Source of the DNA: Vitellaria paradoxa
Taxonomy: Eukaryota > Streptophyta > Magnoliopsida > Ericales > Sapotaceae
Assembly: GCA_019916065.1 (NCBI GenBank)
Contig: CM034242.1
Coordinates: 9,368,879 to 9,432,878 of the forward strand
DNA length: 64,000 nt
Direction of reading: 5' to 3'
Shown here: one piece after another, positions 46,637 to 59,296 of the stretch
Layout of the letters: each line of letters begins with the position of its first letter
Position numbering within the stretch: the stretch's first letter is position 1
Notes under the pieces: model-generated
The model's database searches: none
Seen by the model: the letters and a program-made list of their open reading frames with translations, nothing else
What the model was told of the DNA's origin: nothing
Translations under genes and position numbers: made by a program

Positions 46637-49089
46637 TCATAATGTTTAAGATTTAAATGGGTCTGGAATGAAATGATATATGATTATGAGGATTTGAACA
46701 AGGTTTTGTACAAGTTTTGGGCATACAATTTAGAATTTGGGATTTAAGCCTCCTCTTAAGAGTTAGTTTTAGTATTGTCAAGGTAAACGTTTAGGCTAAC
46801 ATGGATTTGTAACATGAATTCTGGACCTAGGAATTGTGATTCAGCCACTTGAGGAGGTTTTATTACTGGAATGATAATAATGTTGTGGTTCTTATTGTTT
46901 TCTTGCATTTATTTTCATTATAAAAATAGGATTTTAATTCTTTGACCTCTTCCATACTCATGCTTAAATGAAAGCGTTACTAGTTTATTTAGATATGTTT
47001 ATTATGGTTGTGCTTACAATTACTTTATTATTTTCATTACTTTACACTAAGGCTTCGTTTTTGTTTGGACGTGAAATGTTTTCCTACAAAATGCTTTACT
47101 CATTTTTGGTAAGTTGATTGTCGGATATATTCAGGTTTTAAAATATATGAACATATATGTAAGAGAGAGAAAGAGAGAAGAGAGAGCCATCTTCTCTTCT
47201 AATTTGTTTTTGCAGTTTTGTTTATGATTTTAATTTTAAATTCATTCATTATAATTTTTATAGTCATATTTAATTTAATTCTTTTTTGTTAATTTTAGGT
47301 TTGATGTGGACTCTTATGGTTTTGAGGTTGACACTAACTCGAAGACTTTATTTTGATTATGCTTTGTAAAATTAAGGATAATGTAATCATTATTTTATCA
47401 AATATTTTATGAAACCTTAGAATTTTGTTAGATAATTTCATATTGTCGTACTATATATTTGAATAAACAGTTTAATCAATATACAGGTTTTGTTGTATGA
47501 ATGTATAATTTTCTCTTGATTTTAGTAGAAATAAATATACTTTTGTAAAATATATATATATATATATTATAGACGACCGCCTTTAAGCAGTCATTAAAAA
47601 GGTTTTTGCATTTTGGTTTTCAGCGACTGCTGTTGGCAGTTGGTAATCAGTTTAGATGACCACTTTGAGGCGGTCACCAAAAAGTTTATCAGAATCCCAT
47701 ATCACTTTAAATGATTGCTTTCAGGCAGTCGCTAAAAAGCTTTTAGCCGTCGACACTTTAGACGACTGCCTAAAGGCAGGTTGTCTAAAGTTTTTCAAAG
47801 GGGGTCATCTAAAGTTTTTCTCAACCCTAGCATTCACGACCGCTATGTAGTGGTTGTTAGGTAGTCGACAAAAGTATAGACAACCACCTACAGCCTTTAA
47901 ATGACCGCTTTTGGTGGCCGCCAAATCCTGCTTCCATTGTAGTGATATATAGATATACATATATAGATATACATACATTACTTAGAGTAAAGTTATGGTA
48001 GATTAGAGAGGATTTGAGGGTTTTCTCCATATCTTCACATATGATTTCAATTTCTTTTATTAATTTCTTAGATTTTTTATGTTCTAGAGTAGATCAAAGC
48101 AAATGATCATTAGGTATTTAAAGATTTTCATGTATTTGGATCAATCAAGGTACAATTTGTAATTTACTTTCAATTTCTGCATACCTAGATATTTGATTGG
48201 TTGATTTTCTTTTAAACACTCTTTTGTATTCAATTTCTGCTTGACTTTTCAGTGCCGTGTATGTTTAGTTCTTTTGTTGAATTAGTATGCACACTAGGTG
48301 TTTGATATAGTATCTCCATGGATAATTTACATACAAACCTCTTATGTTTACATGTTTTTCTAGACTTTGCATGCAATATATGCTCAATGCTTGTATTGAG
48401 TACGTTTGCATGTTAGGTGTTTGTTAGAATGCTTATATGTCTAGATCAATTATACAATGTATAATTGATTTTATGTTCCCTTAGCAGTTGGACTTAATTT
48501 CTTTAAATTAACCCACATTGTAATAGTTTTGCCTAAATGCACATAGGTAGAATATGTTCGCCCCCAAATTGGTTCATTGCATGTTAATTGAATGGTTCAT
48601 CTTTGGTCCCAAGCCTCTTTAATTTCAAAGTTTTTAATTCACTTTACATTAGATTATATTGTAACCTTCTAGGTGTTTGATAAAATGCCTAGGTAAGTTT
48701 TATTTTCAAAATTTAAATCAATTTTCTTTAATTTTAACTATGTGACACCTACTAATTAAAAGAAGAAGAATTGTAATTTAACAAAACCTCTTCCTATAAT
48801 ATGACTGGCACTTCACTATTTTTATAAATTTAAATTGTTACATCGATCGCCTTGCACCTAAAGTGCAATGGCAAGCAGTTACCAAGCAAAAAAAAAAGAA
48901 AAATCAAATTATAATAAAAAAATTATATAAAACGAAAAAAAAAAAGCCTAAAACAAAAAAAATGATTAATAATTCCCAAATCAAGTCGGGGTTTATCTGT
49001 TATTCAATTAGTCTGAAAATCACAATCACAAATATAAATAACCATAAATTTAAAAGGGAAATAAAACTAAAATATACTCAAAAGGTTTA

Positions 49090-49800
49090 TATTTGATAAA
49101 AATACATGGGCCGTCACTCTGTTTTTAGAGCACCATATAATACGAGTTACGAAAAAATTCATCATTTGAAATAAAAGTTTTGCACTTTTATTCATTAGTT
49201 ACGAAATTATTTCGTCACATTATTCATCATGCAAAAGCTGTTACGGATAATTATAGAAAAGGTAATAAAACTATAAATCATCACCTGTAAATGGTTTTTT
49301 TGTCTCAAAATTTTCGACCGTTACTTATAAAAGAAATATTGGTCACCTTAAACTAATTTTGTAATCTTTAATATTGAAAAATTTAGTTATTTGAAATTTT
49401 TAGAGAAGGACAAATAATAATCAGTGATGAAAAATTTTTATCCCTCTTATGATATTTGGTGACATAAATATGTCGTCACCCATAAGTGGTGAATGTGACC
49501 AAATTTATTCATCACTCATAAAATGTTTGAAAGACAAGAGTATTTCATCACCGAATATCATATTATTGACGAATTCTAATGTCACGTTTAAGGTTTTTGG
49601 TTGACTAATAGTTTTTGTCAACAATAATGACACCAGGTTTTCTTAAAAAGTAAATAAATAAATAAATAAAACGAAATAAAATGACAACTTATTCTCACCA
49701 GCACATGAGATGTTGTTACCTTATTTTTCCATCACAAATCAATTAACATTTCATCACTCATTTTGTTGGCAGAAAATGTTGTTGGCGGAAATTTCTAGTG
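49090..49800. mobile_element. 3' remnant of a third CACTA family
   Basis: Ends in ggaaatttctagtg at 49800, the inverse of a CACTAGAAATT terminus. The preceding 700 bp is packed with short inverted words on a gtcac/gtgac theme (gacataaatatgtcgtcac, gtgatgaa, tcatcac, acgaaattatttcgtcac), as in CACTA subterminal regions. No left end is seen, so it is partial. Confidence 0.6.
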
Positions 49801-49985
49801 CCATTAAACTATGACTTCTTGTAAATTTTAAACCAATAATTATGTGAGGTCTACATATTATTAACTATGGATCAAATGTGGAATTAATATAATTATATGA
49901 GAATATTAACTCCATGTATTCATATGTTCAAAATCATAAATTATGTGAATGGTAATTGGCCTTAAAGTTGAGACTAAAGTGAGTC

Positions 49986-50570
49986 TGGATAACTTTTAGA
50001 CTTAATAATTTAATCCTTGTATTTTTTGGGCTTGAATAATTCTTTAGCCCATTAGCTTAATCCAACTATTAGCTTGTCCAACGGTTGTTTCCTAAAACTT
50101 CGTCATTTTGGAGTGTCCTTTCCTCAACAGTTCTATTAACAAATGCCTCTTTTTATGAGTAGTTGTTTCCGTTCTTTCAATAGACATAACTAACAACTAC
50201 TTATTTAGACCCTCATTCCTGTATAAAAACTAATTGGTTTTTACATAAAAAGTTCAAGGCATACAAAGAATTTTTTGCATTAGAAAAAAAAATTCATTTT
50301 GCATACAAAAAGTACAAGTAGAGTTTTGGTTCGTTAGAACACACAAATTTTTATTTCCTTTTGTATGTGTGTGTGATCATTCTATCCTGAGAGATTGACG
50401 TCTATGAAAAGTAGAAGCCTTGGGGGGGCAAATTCAGTCTTAAACATATAGTATCCAACACTAAGCTTGATCAAAGTACATTCGAATTTTCCTCCTAAAA
50501 TTAGAAGTTCTTTATTTCTGTGTTTTTTCCAAAACAGTGACTGAATCGAAACAAATTTTATAACGATCTT
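49986..50570 (+). repeat. 5' LTR of the copia element
   Basis: Matches 63278-63863 with many differences. Shared: ccttgtattttttgggctt, ttttggagtgtcc, cttcctcaa, aagaattttttgcat, tacaagtagagttttggttc, gagattgacgtc and aattttcctcctaaaatt. The start (TG at 49986) is inferred by alignment to the clearer 3' copy. Confidence 0.85.
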
Positions 50571-50739
50571 AAAACTGAATTCATTTCAGTCACTGTTTAA
50601 TTTTTGCATTTATTTGCTGTGTTATAAAAAGTGTGTTATAGAATTGCGTTATCCAGACTTTGTGTTTTTCAATTTTTGTTTTGATATGATTTTCCAAAAT
50701 TAACTGATTTTGTTTCTGTGTCAGTTTCCTGTACTGTTT

Positions 50740-51766
50740 CTGTGTTCTATTTGATGAGAGAAAGGCAACAATTCAACAGATATTTCTCCCTTGTGTATGA
50801 ATTCTGTAGGAGACAAATATTTCACCACAATGTATAAGCTGCCAATAATCAGAAATTCAAAGAATATAACCACCCGCAAACACAATGACACAATTGAATT
50901 TTTAACGTGGAAAACCTCCTCGAATTGAGGAGTAAAAACCACAAGGCTTTGGCCCACCAAAAAACTTCACTATCAATCAAATTGTGAGTACACAAGGTAT
51001 CCCTTACTTCACCTGGGGATAAATAACAGCCGCAACATCAAGAAACTAAATTCTTGGAATACAATCACAATTTAACAACGAAGTGAAGTCAAACAAAGAG
51101 AGATGTTACAAACGCAGCACTGTCTGAACTGTATAACTCTCTCTATAGCAATCTCCAATTGATGATCCCTCCGGTCAAATTATAGAACCATATGTCATAA
51201 ATCTTTTGTCAAAATTTCAACTTAATCCAACGGTTGATTGTAGATATATCACCCTTTAAAGAAAACTGCACTGAACAGTCAACAAGTTTCTCTATTTTCT
51301 GATCACCACTGCTTGGTCAATTGGAACTCACCACAGGGAACAGATATGGATGATCTAACCGTTCACAATATAGAACCAGATGTTCTGAACAGTCTGACCA
51401 AAAACCAAACCACTCCGACGGTTAACCACGGAGATGGCTGGCAATAGATGAAGACTGCGCACCAAAAAAACTGCAAACTGCACTTCCAAACTACTCTATT
51501 TGGAAACGCCGTTCTCACTGCTGGAAGTTCAAATCAACGATCCAACCTGTCCAAACACAAGAATCACAAGAGAGAGATGTACTGACCTAATTTCAAGGCC
51601 AATCCGATGGTCAATGAAGAAGATACAGCCTTAAACTTGCTGCATATAAGCCTCTTTTTCTTCTTCTCTCTTCCTCTCCTGTTTGTTATACCCTATTTTT
51701 TCTCTTCTTGCGGCTGCCTTATTTTGCCCGCTCATTGGGCTGGATATTTGGGCCTCAAGCCCAACA
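50740..51766. mobile_element. Possible solo LTR or LTR-derived insert
   Basis: Features include a ttaacgtggaaaacctcctc / gaggagtaaaaaccac hairpin (50902-50942), three loosely repeated segments containing aacggttga, ctaaccgtt or gacggtta words (51150-51620), and a terminal gggcctcaagcccaaca that resembles the inverse of a TGTTGGGCTTGA LTR start. Neither a second LTR nor a target duplication was found. Confidence 0.4.
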
Positions 51767-53313
51767 CTAATATGAAAATTGTTTTCATTGTTCTTTTGGA
51801 TCTCTGCACTTTTAACACTTTAAATTTCTACACTGGTTAATATTGCAGCACAATATTATTATAAGTCTGGATTTTCCTATTTAGTATTTTGCATAATAAA
51901 AAAATAAAGAAAATTCTTGCTCAACTAGTTGTCTAGTACCTCCTCCTTTAGGTTGTTTCTTGTTCTCGGATGCAACTTCTTACTGAGCCTTTGAACCTGA
52001 ACAAAACGCGATCGAGGAATAATCAGACAGACATTTTGATTGAATATTTTGCGAGCGATGGATGATTCAAGTATTTTTCTGCATGCAGTTCATTAATAAA
52101 AAGATGGAAACATAGAAAACCTGAAAATGTGCCTTTAAACGCCCCTAAGCGAAGATACTAGTCTCGCGGCACGTTCGTTTTTTTTTTTTTTTTAAATATT
52201 ATCAAAATAGAAAGAAAGCAACTCATATCACAATATTGTTTTCTAGTTGAGATTTCTATTACATGTTATATTGAAAACAGAGACTTTAAAGTTCTGTCTT
52301 GTGCATTCTTTTCAAAATATATATACATTTATATAATTCTGTTGGCAAGTCATTAAAAAGTGAAAACTTGTTGTCAAGTCACAATCAAGTGGCATCACAA
52401 ATTTTGTGTGCAACTTTATATTACAATGACCTGAGTGTCTTCACTTTTGTAATCAAACATATCTGTTTTTCTTATTGTAAGTTGGCTGCAGATAATTTCC
52501 TGCATTACAATGGATAATTTTTTTTTTAATTGTCGACTACACTGTTTAATAATTATTTTGTTTGTTGTGTTTTTTCAAAACTTATATAAGTTTTCTGGTA
52601 CAAATAGAGTGTTGTGTTTGAATTGTCTAAATTCTGTTACAATATTTAGTGCACAGAATAATTATAATTTTGGTGTGTAAATAAATCTGGTTTTACTGTA
52701 TAGTTTTTCACTGCATGGTATTTTATTGATACAGATTAAATTTTCTGTACATATTATTGATTAGACTGCACTAAGTAAATTATAATATTCGGTTTCCCTG
52801 CTTTAGTTCTGTATAATACATTGCTTGCTTTGGAAAAATATATATATGTGTGTGTGGTGCGTTTGACGCACTGAAAAATTCTAAAAATTTATGAAAATTT
52901 TTAAAAATTTTTCACTTTTTATTTCATTACACAAATTACGAACTCACAAATTATCTTATAACTTGTATTTTTATCAAGTTAATTGCTTGTCTAATCATTG
53001 TCATAATTGGTTTGCAATTGATTAGTTCTCGTGTTGGTTTGCACTGTTTTGTTATAGAACCTCACTTGTGATTTTTCAGTTTTGATGAAATATTTTGTAT
53101 TATTTGGTTTTGCTTTTCAAAATTTTATTAAGTTTTACTGTTGCAAATATTTCAATACAGAATAGAACATAATATATTTTTTCGGTGCACAATAAATTGT
53201 TAGCAAATTTTGTTTCAGAATATTTCTGTAAGGAAAAATTAGTTCTGTATTATTTTTAAATATTTAATTGGTTATTATTAAATTTAAATTTGTCAATTTT
53301 CTAGATTTAAAAA
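51767..53313. other. Leader-like noncoding part of the copia interior
   Basis: No domain is recognisable. A MITE-like scrap (gcgtttgacgcactgaaaaa... to aaattacgaactcac) lies at about 52856-52955, and the remainder is AT-rich. A Met-tRNA primer site could not be located after the 5' LTR. Confidence 0.4.
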
Positions 53314-54753
53314 ATGACAAGTGAGACAATAAATTATGTTATTGTTCCAGTTACAATCCCGGTTAATGCTCCGCATATGTCTGTTAGTCATGGTAAAAAA
53401 ACTTGAAAAGTTTAGACTTTCAGAGATAGCAACAGAAACTGTTATTTTATCTAATCATATTAAATTCAGCCAAACACTACTAGAAAAAAATTGATTACCA
53501 ACTGACCATTACCAACCGAATATAATCGGTTGGTAAATACCAACTGACTACTAACATATTACCAACCGATGTAAAATTTGCTAAAATTTAGATAATTATC
53601 AACTTCTTACTGACTAATCCAATTCGGTTGCTAAATTTTTGGTTGGTAATCAGTTGTTATATTGGCGGGAAACTTTTTACCAACCGATTATCAACTGCTT
53701 ACAACTAGTTGGTACATATTTCAGTTGGTAATCAGTTGGTAACCTGGCGGGAAGATTTTTCCCACCAAATTACCAATGGATTACCCACTGAATAGTGTAG
53801 TTGTTAGATATTTTGGTTGGTTCTTCGGTTGGTAATTTGATGGTTAAATTATTACCAACCGCATTACCAACCGCAATGTTCGGCTGGTCATGTAATCACC
53901 TGATGGGCAAATTAATACCAACCGCATTGCCAACTTGTAGGTTAGTTGGTAATTTATTTAGTTAGTATTTAGTTGGTATTCCATTTGTAATTCGATAGCA
54001 ATGTATCGAGAATATGTTTAGCAACCCAATTATCAACTGACAATATCCTTTATTAATTTATTTGGTTGGTTATCGGTTGGTAATCCATTGGTAATGAAGT
54101 GTAAATATATTTACCAACTGTATTTACCACAGCCTTTAGCGGTTCGTAATGTAGTCGGTTGGTAATCTGGTGGTAATCCGTTGATAATCAAGCAAAAAAA
54201 GTGTACTAACCAAAATACCAACTGAATTTTTCGGTTGGGAATCTATTGGTAATCGGTTGGCAATTTATTAAGAATATATATACCAACAGAATAATGTATT
54301 CTATTGGTAATCAGTTAGTAATCTAGGGAGAATATATTTACCAACCAAATTAACGACTGAGCTTATCGGCTAGTAATATAATCGGTTGGTAATCAGTTGG
54401 TAATCCAATGAGAAAATATTTTACCAACGTACTTACCAACGGAATGGTTTGGTTGATAATGTCATCCGTTGGTATTTGGTTGGTAATAAGGTGAGAAAAT
54501 ACTTTTACCAACCAAATTACCAACCAAAAATTTTACAATTTGCATTGAACATTAAAAAAAAAAGAAATTTCTAATTTCAATATTTTTATAATTAATTTTA
54601 TATTAAAAAATATTTGTAATTAATTATATATATTTATATATGGCATGAAATTGTTTCATGATTTATTTGGTTCATGTGATACAACATTTAGATAAGTAAA
54701 TTCATGCGTTTTTTGATAACAGGGTATGGTTCATACACATTGGGTTCGGTGTT

Positions 54754-54788
<35 letters not shown>

Positions 54789-55074
54789 TGGTTCATACAT
54801 ATTGCATATAATTTAATTGATTAAGAGGAAAAGATTTTATACAATTTATATTGGTAATATTAAATTTTCATATTAATGAATTAGTGATAAATGCATGTTA
54901 GGATTATAATTGTTTAAAACACGGGATTTAGGGTATATGATTTTCAAAATCGGACAAGTTTAGGTAATCAAATCGTTTATGGATTCTAAAATTTACTTCC
55001 ATTTTTTTAATCTTTTTCCCTGTATATATTTTTTGCTGTAAGAATTCGGGTGTAAACGCCTAAGTTAGTAAGGT

Positions 55075-55540
55075 CCCGTTTGGTAACGTTTCCGTTCTCT
55101 ATTTTTCTGTTTATGTTTTCAAAATTTTGTAAATTCGCAACAAAAACATGTTTGATAAACCTGTTTACGTTTTTTTGTTTATAAAAAAGAAAATGAAAAC
55201 AAAAATAGAAAAACGTAATCAGAAAAAAGGTGTTTTCACTCTGGTTTTTTTTTCTGTTGCCAATATTTTGTCAATTTTAAAACTTTGTCTATTTTTGTAA
55301 CATTAAATAAAAATAAATTATTTTATTCAAATATTTTTTAAAGTAAGTTATTCTAATAAATAATATAATTAAATTCAAAAAATTAATTAAATAAATTAAT
55401 TAATATTATTTGTTAATAAATAATAAAACTAAATTAATTAATTTAATTTAATAATTAATTATTGCCAAATTATCTGAAATAAATATCATAATTAATTTAT
55501 TTTATTTAATAATTAAATTAATTTATATAAAATTATCGAA
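55075..55540. mobile_element. Half copy of the AT-rich TIR element in CACTA 4
   Basis: The left part (ggtcccgtttggtaacgttt, then tgtttgataaacctgtttacg) matches the ends of 21474-22407. It breaks off in the ttaattaaat-rich centre, near 55540, without a right terminus. Confidence 0.65.
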
Positions 55541-56990
55541 CCTAAGAGCTTAAGGTAGTAAAGCTTAAAAATCGAAAGAAAACCCAGTGTATAAGTGATA
55601 TGTAACAAAATTTAGACAAGAACGAAAGAAAAGTTATTTTTTAATTAATACTAACTAGTTACTAAAATGTTAACATTTTAATTTTTTATTAATTTAATAT
55701 TTTTACCCTTTTAAAGCTTAAACAATTTTTAACACAAAAAAAATAATTTTAATAATTTAAGAAAAAAAAGTTAAAAAGGTAAGTGACTAGTTTTTTTTAC
55801 TAAACGTTATCTTAATTATAAAAAAAAAAAATTATTTGCCAAAAGAAAAAGGTCAAAAAAATTTGTTTGTAAATTTTAGTTGATTTTGCCAACTAAACAC
55901 CACCTAAATGTGTGGTGCTTGGTTTAAAAAAAATAAAAATAAAAATTAGTGTGAAAATATAATAAAAGTTAGAAAAATTAATAAAATTTAGAATAATTGT
56001 TTATTGTAATTTAATATTAATTATATTAAAGTAACATTATTTTAAATTTAAAAATAAAAATAACAAATATTATTTATTAATTTTAAGTAATTTCATTTCT
56101 TTATCTTTTTAGAACTTATTTCCAAATATAGTCACCTAAAATATTTTTTTTATTAGAAATAAATTCTTAAAATAGTTTTCAAAAATTTTTCTTTTTAAAA
56201 ATAATTTTCTAAAACTAAAACTAAATGCGACCAAATTATTTTTAAGAATATATATATAAAATGAAGAAAAATATATATATAGTGAGACATGATATAATTA
56301 AATTAAAGATATGTATTAAATATGTGCTACACATACGAATTGGAGGAAAATAAAAAACATTTAAAATTATTTTTAGTTAAATATAATAGTTATTCATAAA
56401 TTATTTACTAAATATCTATATAGTTTCATGTATTGTTTATGATTTCAAATTATTGAAACAAAAGGTAAAATTATTAAATAAAAATAATAATTTTTTTATC
56501 ATTTTTGCTAACTAATTAGTCTATAAAGGGGCACTTCTTGCAACCAATTGGTTAGCAAAAATGTTAAAAAATTATAACAAAAAAGTTAAAGTAATTGAAT
56601 AAAAATCATAAATTTTTTTATTATTTTTTGCGACCAATTGGTCGCTAAAGGGGTACATTTGCCAACCAACTGGTCGCCAAAAGTGATAAAGGTTTGTTTA
56701 TATATACAAAAAGGTGTAAAATATATATACAAATAATAGCTTGGCCTACTGGCCAACCACATGAACTTCCAAAGAAATGGCACGAGTTCGAATCTTAACA
56801 GCAACAATCAAAATCTCAAAAATATAGATTTAACATGTGGTGCGCAATCGTAGGCTGACACGTGGCGGAATCATAGGTCAACACGTGGTAAAATCATAGG
56901 TCGACACATGGCATAACACAAGTTACCATATGGCATGATGACATGTCAGCAAATAATGCCACGTGGCGTCACATTTGAATTTTTATTTTT
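55541..56990. other. AT-rich core of CACTA 4
   Basis: No domain. Near 56510-56690 there are ccaattggt/ccaactggtcgc words, and at 56836-56965 a cluster of acacgtgg/acatggca words, possibly additional protein-binding repeats. Confidence 0.4.
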
Positions 56991-57765
56991 TTAGCAGTTG
57001 GTAATTACCAAGTACATTTCGGTTGGTATATTACCGACTGACATTTCGGTGGGCAAAATACCAACTAACAATATCGGTTGCTACAAAGCAAATTTCGGTT
57101 GGTATATTATGAAATATCAATTTAATATTCAATAACAAATTATCAACCAAAAGTTAAACAATACCAACTAACAAATCGGTTGGCAATTACCAACTGAAGA
57201 ATCAGTTGGCAATAACAACTTTGATTGGTAATTACCAACCAAAATTTTGAAACTTAATTTCACACCAATAAGAAATTACGAACAGATTTATTTAATTTAC
57301 TAACCGAAATTCAGTTGGTAATTACCAACCGACCTTAAAAATTTTGGTTAATAAACATTACCGACTAGGGTTTTTGCCACCGACCAAAATCGGTTGGTAA
57401 TCAGTTGGTAATCTATGATTACCAACCGAATTTAGCTTATTACCAACTGATTTTGTCAGTTGGTAATCAGCCTTTTTCTAGTAGTGAAATTTCTAAAAGA
57501 AAATGCGCTTAAACTCAATGAAAATGAAAACGATAGAAATTTAGTGGAGCAAGTGAGGCATCCTAATAAAAAGAAAGCGAAATACACTAGTGAAAGTTTG
57601 AAATATGGTGATTTCAAGAGATTAAAAAAAATCTATATATGTGAAAAATTAAGTCATTATGCCAATACTTGTCACATGCATAAAAGTCAAGATACCTCAA
57701 AGAATAAGAAGTCTCTACAAGCTAATATAATCGTAGTAAAAAATCTTTAGGATGAGATCAATGAA

Positions 57766-59276
57766 ATGCATCTAGTTCGTAATTTTAAGGAATGGTGGGT
57801 GGACACCAGCACTACTTGCCATATTTGTTTTAATGGATGGATGTTTTCATCATATCAAGTTGTGGATGGAGAACGGCTTTATATGGGAACCTCAACAACT
57901 TCTAAGGTTGAAGGAAAACGAATTGTTGTGCTTAAGATGACCTTAGGCAAAGAACTTGCTCTTACTAATGTGCTGCATGTGCTTGATATTAGCAAGAATT
58001 TAATTTCAGGATCATTGTTTAGTAAAAAGAGATTTAGGCTTGTATTTGAATTTGATAAATTTATACTCACTAAAAGTGGAGTTTATGTGGAAATGGATGT
58101 ATGATTAATGACCTATTTAAGATGAATGTAATTGTTCCTAGTAATATTTCTACTGCTTAATTGCTTGAGTCATCTAATGTTTGGCATGGTAGGTTAGGTC
58201 ATGTTAATTTTGGTACTTTGCATAGATTAGTTAATTTAAAGATTTTACCAAAATTTAACATTGACATGGAACACAGGTGTGAAACTTATGTTAAATCCAA
58301 ATTGGCTAAGACTTCTTTTCATTCAATTTAAAGGAATATTGAACCTCTAAAATTAGTTTATATAGATATTTGTGATATGAAGTATGTTTAAACTAGAGGT
58401 GGGAAAAAGTATTTCATTACTTTTATTGATGATGGTACAAGATACAATTATATATATTTACTAAGAAGCAAAGATGAAGTATTAGAAATGTTTATACAAT
58501 ATAAGAATGAAGTTGAGAATCAACTTAGTAGAAAGATAAAAATGCTAAGAAGTGATAGAGGTGATGAATATGATTCACCATTTATACAAATCTATTCTGA
58601 ACATGGCGTTATTTTTCAAATAACTGCACCTTACACATTTTAGTAAAATGGAATTGTTGAGTGTAACAATAGAACTTTAAAAGAGATGATGAATCCTATA
58701 TTAATAAGTTCTGGTGCACCCTAGAATTTGTGAGGGAAAGCTTTGCTTTCCGCAAAATTGTGGGGGAAAGATTTGCTTTCCACAAATTATGTTCTCAACA
58801 AGATATCCCATAAGAAATTAGACAAAACTTCTTATGAATTATAGAAAGATCGAGAACATACCTATAAATTCGTAAAAGTGTGGGGTTGTCTAGCTAAGAT
58901 TGCAATTCTAACTCCTATAAAGACTAAAATTGGACCTAAAACTATAGATTGCATATTCATTGGATATGCTCGGAACAGTAGTGCATATCGGTTTTCTTGT
59001 ACATAAGTCTAATAATTTTGAGGTACATGAGAATACCATTATTGAGTCTAGAAATGCATCATTCTTTGAAAATATACTCTCTTATAAACCTATACAAGAA
59101 TTAAGTTCCCTTAAAAGAACTTATGAAAGTGTAGCTAGAAATGATCAAGACAAAGGGTCTTTAGAAAAAGGAAATGAAAATGAACCTAGACGAAATAAAA
59201 GGACAATGACTAGTAAATCTTTTGGTCCTGATTTTCTAACATTTCTATTTAAAAAAAAAAAAAGAACCTTAGAGCT
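57766..59276 (+). pseudogene. copia protease, GAG-pre-integrase and integrase remnant
   Basis: The protease reads WWVDTSTTCHIC, where the catalytic Asp is kept but the usual DTGA(T/S) motif is altered. Then come GAG-pre-integrase (VWHGRLGHVNFGTLHRL) and the integrase core (YIDICDMKYV, YFITFIDDGTRY, LRSDRGDEYDS, NGIVECNNRTL). After that a segment reads GCLAKI, IGPKTIDCIFIGYA and RRNKR. Several stop codons and frame changes interrupt it, and a 32-bp tandem duplication (ggaaagctttgctttcc / ggaaagatttgctttcc, 58734-58790) disrupts the region after the integrase core. Confidence 0.88.
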
Positions 59277-59296
59277 TTAAAGAAACAATGCCTACT

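Larger units (their letters stand above)
43240..47944. mobile_element. CACTA element 2, non-autonomous (4,705 bp)
   Basis: Begins CACTAGCAGAAT and ends ATTGTAGTG, with a 3-bp target duplication ATA at 43237-43239 and 47945-47947. Subterminal motifs such as gacgactgcct, gaccgcctt and tcaaacagcagt cluster in the first 150 bp and last 370 bp. In between is a pyrimidine-rich leader-like region with a degenerate tandem duplication (43497-43790), then AT-rich sequence. No transposase domain is present. Short frames at 43276, 43710 and 47656 are incidental. Confidence 0.85.
42841..48890 (+). repeat. Family R repeat, + copy, split by CACTA 2
   Basis: The outer parts (42841-43239 and 47945-48890) match the inverse of 59297-61141. 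Shared words include tgttcaaac..ctgttcgaac, a TATA-like ataaataga or atatataga, ctaggtgtttga.aaaatgc, gtgacacctacta, agaagaagaattgt and aaatttaaattgttacatcga. A small inverted repeat (ttgcacctaaagtgcaa) is near its right end. It encodes no protein; its nature (LTR, large derivative or noncoding gene) is unresolved. Confidence 0.7.
53475..57486. mobile_element. CACTA element 4, non-autonomous (4,012 bp)
   Basis: Terminal repeats CACTACTAGAAAAA..TGATTACCAACTGA are mirrored at the right end (ctttttctagtagtg), with the 3-bp target duplication AAA at 53472-53474 and 57487-57489. The first 1.05 kb and last 0.5 kb are dense with accaacc and ggttggtaat words in both orientations, forming a subterminal recognition array. 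The middle is AT-rich, with a TA run at 54757-54780 and no transposase. It sits inside gag of the copia element. Confidence 0.95.
53314..57750 (+). pseudogene. copia gag remnant, split by CACTA 4
   Basis: An ATG at 53314 opens a short gag N-terminus (MTSETINYVIVPVTIP) that soon meets a stop. After CACTA 4 the frame resumes with FLKENALKLNENEN and ends with a degenerate zinc knuckle, YICEKLSHYANTC, that has lost part of the CCHC spacing. In an active element gag would form the particle shell. Broken by the insertion and by stops. Confidence 0.75.

Noticed and set aside
48863..49096. 77-codon Lys-rich frame
   Set aside because: Arises from A-rich sequence at the junction of family R and a CACTA remnant.
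51607..51840. 77-codon frame near the LTR-like insert
   Set aside because: It is a T/C-rich translation of sequence that looks like an LTR end; no domain or splice context.
58960..59280. Separate small gene
   Set aside because: It is a frame of the copia polyprotein between integrase and RT; the upstream part is in another frame because of mutations.
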